DNA of 59,374 bases from Paludibacteraceae bacterium (GTDB taxonomy: Bacteria > Bacteroidota > Bacteroidia > Bacteroidales > Paludibacteraceae), in contig JAILLP010000003.1 of assembly GCA_024693065.1 (NCBI GenBank), forward strand, positions 1 through 59,374, written 5' to 3'. Made by a program: the position numbers and the translations under genes. Below the pieces are notes generated by a model. The model did no database searches. It worked only from the letters and a program-made list of their open reading frames with translations, and was not told where the DNA came from. Shown piece by piece: positions 52,784 to 59,374 of this stretch; within the stretch, counting starts at the first letter, position 1; each line of letters opens with the position of its first letter.

Positions 52784-53340
52784 ACTGTCATCACCTCTTT
52801 CTCTTTGGCGGCGAGGATCTCCTCGACTTTCTTGATGAACTTGTCGTGGATCTTCTGAACTTCAGCCTCGGCGTCCTTCTCGGCGTCCTCAGCCAATCCG
52901 TTCTTGATCTCCTTCTTCAGTCCGTCGATGGCGTCTCTTCTGGCGTTGCGGATGCTGATCTTGGCTTCCTCGCCCTCGGCGCGGGTCTGCTTCACCAAAG
53001 TCTTACGGCGCTCCTCCGTCAACGGTGGAATGCCCAAGCGGATGATCTCTCCGTTGTTCTCAGGCGTGATGCCCACCTCGGAAGCCATGATGGCCTTCTC
53101 GATCTCAGGGATCAGTTTCTTCTCCCAAGGTTGGATCGCGATGGTGTGGGCGTCTGGTGAGGTGATGGTCGCCACGTTGGAAAGAGGCACCACGCTACCG
53201 TAGTAGTCCACGCGTACACCGTCCAGGATGCGCACGTTCGCTTTACCTGCCCTGATGCGCGCCAAAGCGTCGTCCAAAAAGAGTAGGGACTGCTCCATCT
53301 TCTCCTCCGCTGCCTTCAGATATTCTTTTATTTCTGCCAT
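52780..53340 (-). CDS. frr: Ribosome recycling factor
   Basis: A 186-aa RRF, which with EF-G splits post-termination ribosomes. The two-domain coiled-coil protein has RAGKANVRILDGVRVDYYGS and PPLTEERRKTLVKQTR signatures. Length is standard. It is first in the frr-rsgA-kinase operon. Confidence 0.98.
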   Translation of the reverse strand: MAEIKEYLKAAEEKMEQSLLFLDDALARIRAGKANVRILDGVRVDYYGSVVPLSNVATITSPDAHTIAIQPWEKKLIPEIEKAIMASEVGITPENNGEIIRLGIPPLTEERRKTLVKQTRAEGEEAKISIRNARRDAIDGLKKEIKNGLAEDAEKDAEAEVQKIHDKFIKKVEEILAAKEKEVMTV

Positions 53341-53575
53341 AATAATCTATTATTAGTGTTTCGTTTGTGATATTAATTGCGCGAAAATAGGAAAAAAAAC
53401 GAAATCCGTATTGTTTCGTTGCGAATAATGTATTTTGCCCACGGAAAATTCATTTAAACCCAAGGCGTTGTCCGTGGACTATATTTGTCAGGGTCTTTCA
53501 TGCCTATTTGCACACTTCTATGAAGGGAAAGCCCCTAAGGCGTAATGTGCATCGTTAAATAGTAAAACCCAGTGG

Positions 53576-53603
53576 TAAATCGTAAATAACTAAATCGTAA
53601 ATA
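53576..53603. repeat. TAAATCGTAAATA direct repeat, inverse of the rpsA-upstream array
   Basis: Two copies of a 13-mer at 53576-53588 and 53591-53603. The reverse complement, TATTTACGATTTA, differs by one base from the unit near 47.8 kb. It abuts the 3' end of the expansin gene. Confidence 0.6.
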
Positions 53604-53604
53604 G

Positions 53605-54531
53605 TTATTGTTTTGCCCGCAAATGGTGGCGTACGTGTCCCGCACGGTCTATCTCCTTCAGGATTGTCGGGCTGGTTCTCTCCTTGAGGCTTTCTATCGC
53701 CTCGTCCCAATCCTTGTAGGAGCGCAGGTACCTGCCTGTGATGTCGTAGGCCTCTATGCGCAGGAGGTCCTGGAGGGGTTCCTCCTTCATGGTCACCTCA
53801 ATGCTCGTAGGTTTCTCCTCTCCGCAGTTGTGGAAGGGGAACTGCACGCCCGTGTTGATCTCCACGCCAGCTTCGTATTCGATCGGGGCGGTCGTGACGG
53901 TGTCCCCTTCGCAGGATATGAGGCGGAAGACGTAGGGGCCGATCTTCGTCTTGTCCTCGTCTATGCCTGCGTTCTCGACGTAGAAGTTATACATTTCGCG
54001 GTGGATGGGCACGAAGGTGCCGTCGCTGCGTTGGTACTCCAGCTGGCTGATTCTGTAGCGTATATCGTAGAATATCGCCTTGAAGTAGAACTGGCTGGTG
54101 CCCTTCTCGAACTTGACCTTGATGTCCTCCTCCTCGCAGGGGATGAATTGCCAGCGGATGGGTATCCTGCCCGCTTCCATCGTGCCTATTTTGACGAAGG
54201 AGCCCGTGCTGAAGTCTATGTCGCCCGGTTTGCATTCCGGACAGCGGTCCACCACCTTCACGGTGACCTCCCCGAGCGGACCGAAGGCTCTCACGCAGGC
54301 GCCGCAGGCGAAGCTACTGTCGTATTGGGAGTGGTTCATCGCGCAGTGGAAGATGTCGTCCTCCTCCACGTATATGCCGCAGTTTCCGCCGTTGCTGCCG
54401 GCCACGCCGCCGTACTGCGTGCCTTCGCCGGTGTACCATGTGGTGTCGCATGCCTGGATGGGGAATGCGTTTGCGGTGAGCCTAGTGAGCAGGCACAGTG
54501 CAAGGAGGGTAAGGGTTTTTGTACTTTTCAT
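53605..54531 (-). CDS. Bacterial expansin-like protein
   Basis: 308 aa with a signal peptide (MKSTKTLTLLALCLLTRLTANA). Domain D1 (about 23-130) is a double-psi beta barrel. Asp95 (VKVVDRC) and Asp106 (GDIDFS) are spaced by 11 residues, like Asp71 and Asp82 of Bacillus subtilis EXLX1, and Thr30/31 is in the place of its Thr12. Domain D2 (about 135-235) keeps the carbohydrate-surface pattern (SQFYFKAIFYDIRYRISQLEYQ, ending GVQFP). Expansins loosen cellulose and other wall polymers without hydrolysis. Extra Cys residues in D1 suggest disulphides. A C-terminal extension (about 240-308) includes RIEAYDITGRYLRSY, reminiscent of the first strand pair of a T9SS type A sorting domain, but the rest is atypical. 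The export route is therefore uncertain. Confidence 0.88.
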   Translation of the reverse strand: MKSTKTLTLLALCLLTRLTANAFPIQACDTTWYTGEGTQYGGVAGSNGGNCGIYVEEDDIFHCAMNHSQYDSSFACGACVRAFGPLGEVTVKVVDRCPECKPGDIDFSTGSFVKIGTMEAGRIPIRWQFIPCEEEDIKVKFEKGTSQFYFKAIFYDIRYRISQLEYQRSDGTFVPIHREMYNFYVENAGIDEDKTKIGPYVFRLISCEGDTVTTAPIEYEAGVEINTGVQFPFHNCGEEKPTSIEVTMKEEPLQDLLRIEAYDITGRYLRSYKDWDEAIESLKERTSPTILKEIDRAGHVRHHLRAKQ

Positions 54532-54846
54532 AATCCGTGAGGGTTAAAGTTATATCGGGTAAGGTATTGTCTCTAATTCAAGTGTCTTATTTATAGCGCA
54601 GTAAATCATACCACACTTGTCGGATTGTCTCCGGGACCATCGTTGGTTTTGCCTTGACGATTCATACTCTACACATCATAATGGTATGTAACCGAACATC
54701 TTAAACCGACATAAAAACAAATTATTTGTAAAAGTAGAAATTATATAAGGGAAAGAAAACTTTATGGACATATTTTTTGGAATTTGTGTAATTTTTTTTT
54801 TTTTTGTATAACTAAGCATTATGTCTCACCCTCAAATCTAAAGCTT
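54532..54846. promoter_or_regulatory. Divergent region with a T14 tract before the repeat protein
   Basis: 315 bp between the divergent expansin and repeat-protein genes. A homopolymer of 14 T lies at 54792-54805, 41 bp before the ATG at 54847. A TTTG at 54783-54786 precedes it, and a weak TATAAC (54807-54812) follows at a spacing of 20, with the T tract in between. Length changes in the tract could alter promoter spacing. A weak expansin -7 candidate is at 54545-54552 on the minus strand. Confidence 0.45.
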
Positions 54847-57800
54847 ATGAGAAAGACCTTTACCACATTATTTTTGTTGCTGATCACCTGTTGTATTGCT
54901 TCCGCAGCCAACTATCTTACCTTTACGGCGAGGGTGGACGGGACCCAATTCTCCAAATCCGTCACTGGGTCAGCAAATCCGAACATAGAATACTCTTTGG
55001 ATGATGGGCAGACATGGACCGAACTCACGAAAAAAGCAGTCACATTGGAAAAGATGGGTGACAAGATCCTGCTAAGAGGGTTCAATCCAGAGGGTTTTTC
55101 CTCTGGGTTCGATAGTTACACAACTTTCTCCACAACTAGTTCCATTGCCGTGAGCGGGAGCGTGATGAGTCTGATTGACGGAGTGGGTGAAACTGATACA
55201 ATTCCCAATGCAGGGTGTTTTTATAGATTGTTTTATGGATGTCCCAGACTGTCGAGTGTACCCGAACTTCCTGCCACCACATTGGCTGAGAACTGTTACG
55301 AGGAAATGTTTAATGGTTGTAGGAATCTATCGAACGCACCCGAACTCCCCGCCACCACATTGGCTAAAAATTGTTACTGCGGGATGTTTAATGGGTGCCA
55401 CAACCTAAGGCAGACGCCCGAACTGCCCGCCACCACATTGGCTGAGGGGTGCTACCAAAACATGTTTAAAGGATGTAAGAACATATCGAATGCGCTGGAT
55501 CTCTCAGTCCAAGAACTGGCCAAAGACTGTTGCAACGGGATGTTTTATGGTTGTACCAGCTTGACACAAGCACCTGAACTGCCCGCTACCACATTGGCCA
55601 ATTCATGCTACAAGGATATGTTTTATGGTTGCACTAAATTGGCACAAGCACCTGAACTGCCTGCCACCACATTGGATATCGGATGCTACAGCGGAATGTT
55701 TTATGGTTGTACTGGCTTGATACAAGCACCTGAACTACCCGTCACGGAACTAGCTGTTGGATGCTACAGCAGAATGTTTTATGGTTGTACTGGCCTGACG
55801 CAGGCACCTGAACTACCTTCCACTACGCTAGCCACGAACTGTTACGCATATATGTTCCAGAATTGCTCCGGTCTGACGCATGCACCCGAACTCCCCGCCA
55901 CGGAATTGGCCGAAACTTGCTACATGAGCATGTTCAATGGTTGCTCCAGCCTGACACAAGCACCTGAACTGCCTGCTGCGACGTTGGTCAAAAACTGTTA
56001 CGCCTATATGTTTGACGGATGCCAAAATATCTCGCAAATTAAGGTCAACTTCACCGAATGGATGGAGTGGGATCCCGAACATCGCTATGGGAGCGGCACT
56101 TGGGCCAGTGGAGTAGCCTCCCACGGTACATTCATCTGCCCGAAAGCGTTGCCTAAACAATACGTTGAATACGGCAAGAAAATACCCCCGAGATGGGAGG
56201 TACAATATATCGACGCCGAAGAACCCGACACGTCGGGTTGCATCGTCTGGATGGATAGTCTTACCATATACGTGACCAGAGCCGAGGGCCTTGTTGAGGT
56301 ATACAATCTTGGGGGTGAACATCTGCATAGCGCTCAGGCCAACGCCTCCGATACGATAAGTTTCACTATGCCTGACTACGGTGTCTATCTTATCAAGAAC
56401 GATACGAATACCGTGAAGGTTTGCCTCTACAATTACCTTACCTTCACAGCTGGGGTAGACAATTGCCGTTTCACGATAAGACGCAAATCGGCTGCTTCAT
56501 ATGATAATATCCTCTACTCTTTGGATTACGGACAGACATGGTCCATATACTTTTTCGGCGATACGGTCACGTTGGCCCGAAAGGGTGATAAGGCCTTATT
56601 GCAGGGGAACAACCCGAATGGGTTCTCCATTGGTTACGACAGTAATGCCGCCAGCCCTGAAAAATACATTCACTTCGTCATCCTCGATTCCATCGCCGCG
56701 AGCGGTAGTGTGATGAGCCTGATAGACAGCACGGGGCGTAAGGATACGATACCGTCTAAATGGTGCTTCTATGGCTTGTTTGCTGACTGTGACAAGCTGA
56801 CGCAGGCACCCGAACTGCCCGCCACCACATTAACTAACTGTTGCTACAAGGAAATGTTCCGTGGATGCACCGGTTTGACGCAAGCGCCCGAACTGCCCGC
56901 CACCACACTGGCAGTCCGTTGCTATCAGGAAATGTTCCGTGGATGCAGCGGCTTGACACAAGCACCTGCATTGCCTGCCACCACATTAACAGACTATTGC
57001 TACCAGGGTATGTTTCAGGAATGTACAGATTTGACGCAGGCGCCCGAACTTTCCGCCACCGTAGTGGCAGACTATTGCTGTCAGGGTATGTTCCAGGACT
57101 GCAGTAGCCTGACACAGGCGCCCTCACTTCCAGCCATCGCATTGGCTCCTAGCTGCTACTCCGGTATGTTCTACAATTGTACCAGTCTGACGAAGGCACC
57201 AGAACTGCCTGCCACCACGCTGGCCTACTATTGCTATGCGAGCATGTTTAACGGTTGCACCAACCTGACGCAGGCGCCTGAACTCCCCGCCACTACGCTG
57301 GCTATCAGTTGCTACGCCGCCATGTTCGCGGATTGTGTGAATCTCTCACAGGCACCCGCACTGCCCGCCACGAGGTTGTTCAATTATTGCTACCAAAGTA
57401 TGTTTGAAGGATGCACCAGCCTGACGCAGGCGCCCGCACTCCCCGCTGACACGATGGCCTACTATTGCTACTGCAGGATGTTCGAGCGTTGTAGTGGATT
57501 AACGCAAGCTCCTGAACTGCCAGCCCTCAAATTGCATAATGGATGCTACTCCCTTATGTTCGCCGGTTGTACCAGTCTGACGCAGGCTCCTGAACTACCG
57601 GCCACCACACTGGTTAATGAGTGCTACAAATACATGTTTAAGAACTGCACCAGCCTGACGCAGGCGCCTGAATTGCCTGCCACGAAACTTGTTACGGCTT
57701 GTTACGGACACATGTTTGATGGATGTAGCAATCTATCCCTCATCAAGGTCAACTTCTCGAATTGGGTCGTATGGTTTTCTGACACGGACTATGAAGACAC

Positions 57801-59374
57801 CTGGGTCAAAAACGTAGCCACTACCGGCACATTCGTCTGTCCGAAGGATTTGACTATACAATATGGCGACAATAGAATCCCGGAGGGATGGGAGGTGCAG
57901 TTCATCAAGGAGGAGGTGCTCTTCTCCGCATGGGGTGAAGGGCATACTATCCACGTGGTCGGTGCCGAGGGCCTTGTCGAAGTCTATGACGACAACGGAG
58001 AACTGTTGCACAGCGCACAGGCCAGCTTCGAAGACACGACCAGCTTCATAATGTCCGATTACGGAGTTTACGTCGTCAAGACAGACAGCGACAGCGTGAA
58101 GGTATGTTTGTACAACTACCTCACCCTTACATCGGAACAGGCCGGATCGGGGTTCTCCATGGAATATAAATCTTCGCAGGCAGGAGTAAAACTCCCTACT
58201 GTCCAATACTCTTTGGACTATGGACGGACTTGGAATGATCTCACATTCTACCAAGAAGTCTCTTTGGAAAAGAAAAACGCCAAGGTTTTCCTGCGGGGAG
58301 ATAATCCCGATGGATTTTCACAGGGAAGCAATGCCTATGTGTACTTTAAGTTGCGGGGATATTTCTCCGCGAGCGGTAGCGTGATGAGTCTGATCGACAG
58401 CACGGCTACAAGCGTCACGATTCCGAACGAGGGTTGCTTCTACGGCTTGTTCAATAACTGCGCTGGCCTGACGCAGGCGCCCGCACTTCCCGCCACGACG
58501 TTGACCAACAACTGTTATGTAATAATGTTTAACGGTTGCACGAGACTGACGCAGGCCCCTGAGCTCCCTGCCACCACACTGACCAAGAATTGCTACTATG
58601 GAATGTTTAGGGGATGTACTGGACTCACGCAAGCGCCGGAACTTCCAGCCACCACATTGGCTAATAGTTGCTACTACGAAATGTTCAAGGGGTGCACCAG
58701 CCTGACGCAGACGCCGACACTTCCAATCACCGCATTGGACACCAAATGCTACTACGGAATGTTTAGTGGGTGCACCGGACTCACGCAAGCGCCGGAGCTG
58801 CCCGCCACTACGTTGGCTAACAGTTGCTATGGCGAAATGTTCAAGGGTTGCACGGGTCTGACACAGACACCTGTACTCTCCTCCACGAAGCTGGCTAACA
58901 GCTGTTACGTCGGAATGTTTGAGGAGTGCAGCAACCTGGCGCAGGCGCCAGAACTCCCTGCCACCACATTGGCTCCTGGTTGCTACAACCGCATGTTCAG
59001 TAATTGCGATAGTCTGGCGCAGGCGCCAGAACTGCCCGCCACCACGCTGGCTGGTAGTTGCTACGAAGCCATGTTCAGTGGGTGCGACAAACTGACGCAG
59101 GCTCCGGTACTCCGGGCCACCACGCTGGCTCCTGCCTGCTATAAGGAGATGTTCGCAGACTGCATCTCTTTCACGCAGGCACCTGAACTGCCCGCCACCA
59201 CGCTGGAAAAATATTGCTACTACGGAATGTTCGATCATTGCACTAACCTGACGCAGGCACCGGCTCTTCCGGCCACCACGTTGGCTGATTACTGCTATGC
59301 GAATATGTTCTTCCGATGCACCAGCCTGACGCAGGCGCCTGTGATGTCCGCCACCACGCTGGCCACATCTTGTT
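54847..59374 (+). CDS. Very long secreted 26-residue-repeat surface protein, 3' end outside window
   Basis: Open from ATG 54847 to the last base (over 1509 codons, no stop). A signal peptide (MRKTFTTLFLLLITCCIASAA) precedes three tandem blocks. Each block begins with a beta domain (YLTFTA ... YSLDDGQTW ... GDKILLRG.NP.GFS). It continues with about 10-13 repeats of 26 residues (consensus APELPATTLAxxCYxxMFxGC, BspA/LRR-like, two Cys per repeat). It then has a FICPK..IP..WEVQ linker and a module resembling a T9SS type A sorting domain (LVEVYNLGGEHL ... YGVYLIK...TVKV). Blocks span about 54901-56430, 56431-58115 and 58116 to the end. Many repeats are near-identical at DNA level. The function is probably adhesion or ligand binding at the surface. 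The true C-terminus is needed to confirm T9SS anchoring. Confidence 0.9.
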   Translation, partial: MRKTFTTLFLLLITCCIASAANYLTFTARVDGTQFSKSVTGSANPNIEYSLDDGQTWTELTKKAVTLEKMGDKILLRGFNPEGFSSGFDSYTTFSTTSSIAVSGSVMSLIDGVGETDTIPNAGCFYRLFYGCPRLSSVPELPATTLAENCYEEMFNGCRNLSNAPELPATTLAKNCYCGMFNGCHNLRQTPELPATTLAEGCYQNMFKGCKNISNALDLSVQELAKDCCNGMFYGCTSLTQAPELPATTLANSCYKDMFYGCTKLAQAPELPATTLDIGCYSGMFYGCTGLIQAPELPVTELAVGCYSRMFYGCTGLTQAPELPSTTLATNCYAYMFQNCSGLTHAPELPATELAETCYMSMFNGCSSLTQAPELPAATLVKNCYAYMFDGCQNISQIKVNFTEWMEWDPEHRYGSGTWASGVASHGTFICPKALPKQYVEYGKKIPPRWEVQYIDAEEPDTSGCIVWMDSLTIYVTRAEGLVEVYNLGGEHLHSAQANASDTISFTMPDYGVYLIKNDTNTVKVCLYNYLTFTAGVDNCRFTIRRKSAASYDNILYSLDYGQTWSIYFFGDTVTLARKGDKALLQGNNPNGFSIGYDSNAASPEKYIHFVILDSIAASGSVMSLIDSTGRKDTIPSKWCFYGLFADCDKLTQAPELPATTLTNCCYKEMFRGCTGLTQAPELPATTLAVRCYQEMFRGCSGLTQAPALPATTLTDYCYQGMFQECTDLTQAPELSATVVADYCCQGMFQDCSSLTQAPSLPAIALAPSCYSGMFYNCTSLTKAPELPATTLAYYCYASMFNGCTNLTQAPELPATTLAISCYAAMFADCVNLSQAPALPATRLFNYCYQSMFEGCTSLTQAPALPADTMAYYCYCRMFERCSGLTQAPELPALKLHNGCYSLMFAGCTSLTQAPELPATTLVNECYKYMFKNCTSLTQAPELPATKLVTACYGHMFDGCSNLSLIKVNFSNWVVWFSDTDYEDTWVKNVATTGTFVCPKDLTIQYGDNRIPEGWEVQFIKEEVLFSAWGEGHTIHVVGAEGLVEVYDDNGELLHSAQASFEDTTSFIMSDYGVYVVKTDSDSVKVCLYNYLTLTSEQAGSGFSMEYKSSQAGVKLPTVQYSLDYGRTWNDLTFYQEVSLEKKNAKVFLRGDNPDGFSQGSNAYVYFKLRGYFSASGSVMSLIDSTATSVTIPNEGCFYGLFNNCAGLTQAPALPATTLTNNCYVIMFNGCTRLTQAPELPATTLTKNCYYGMFRGCTGLTQAPELPATTLANSCYYEMFKGCTSLTQTPTLPITALDTKCYYGMFSGCTGLTQAPELPATTLANSCYGEMFKGCTGLTQTPVLSSTKLANSCYVGMFEECSNLAQAPELPATTLAPGCYNRMFSNCDSLAQAPELPATTLAGSCYEAMFSGCDKLTQAPVLRATTLAPACYKEMFADCISFTQAPELPATTLEKYCYYGMFDHCTNLTQAPALPATTLADYCYANMFFRCTSLTQAPVMSATTLATSC

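Noticed and set aside
53608-54540. 310-codon plus-strand frame
   Set aside because: It is antisense to the expansin gene, which has a signal peptide and conserved residues.
58318-59238. 306-codon minus-strand repeat frame
   Set aside because: It is the antisense of the 26-residue repeats; the plus frame is open with a signal peptide and a consistent domain order.
1-59374. tRNA genes, rRNA genes, insertion sequences and prophage
   Set aside because: I looked for T-loop signatures, transposase-like frames and phage structural or integrase genes and found none I could support by eye.

Overview
The window looks like chromosome from a Bacteroidales-type Bacteroidota. Supporting signs are type IX secretion system (T9SS) substrates with type A and type B C-terminal sorting domains, a PorP/SprF-like protein, three OmpA-family proteins, a compact type II-C CRISPR-Cas locus with 47-bp repeats, and many promoters that fit the Bacteroidota -33 TTTG / -7 TAnnTTTG form rather than the E. 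coli form. An expansin-like protein and several very large repetitive surface proteins suggest a host-associated or plant-biomass habitat such as gut or rumen; that is inference.

Layout. 1-3141: the 3' end of a T9SS type B surface protein, then an RluA-type pseudouridine synthase. 3197-10965: a complete type II-C system. It has an array of 22 identical repeats plus one decayed repeat, then cas2, cas1 and an AT-rich cas9 on the minus strand, with a divergent tracrRNA just upstream of cas9. 11055-14523: a small unknown membrane-protein operon, dxs, and a membrane-anchored unknown. 14522-35356: a minus-strand block of envelope genes. These are an OmpA-family protein, a 1015-aa T9SS type A protein made of Cys/GH repeats, a thrombospondin-type-3/OmpA protein, and a PorP/SprF homologue overlapping a 4414-aa type B adhesin. 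35670-53340: housekeeping genes (rplU-rpmA, a DnaJ/TerB-like protein, uvrB, a PspC-domain protein, pepD, recG, an OmpA porin, rpsA, an SAM-dependent methyltransferase, a histidine phosphatase, rpmF-yceD, a sensor kinase, rsgA, frr). A probable 6S-like RNA lies between rpsA and the methyltransferase. 53605-59374: the expansin-like protein, then a very long surface protein of 26-residue repeats that is still open at the window end.

How the parts fit. The CRISPR locus appears complete: Cas1-Cas2 for adaptation, Cas9 plus tracrRNA for crRNA binding and cleavage, and an array whose repeats seem to carry their own promoter. That promoter has the same -33/-7 spacing and the same unusual TTAG ending as the tracrRNA promoter. 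The surface genes form a T9SS secretome: the giant adhesin is translationally coupled to its PorP/SprF partner, while the other repeat proteins are single units with their own upstream regions. The most interesting observations are the repeat-borne promoters, the AT-rich cas9 segment flanked by two related palindromes, the decayed repeat element between array and cas2, the 6S-like RNA, the near-identical 1356-bp duplication in the adhesin, and the terminal repeat protein with sorting-domain-like modules repeated internally behind a T14 tract.
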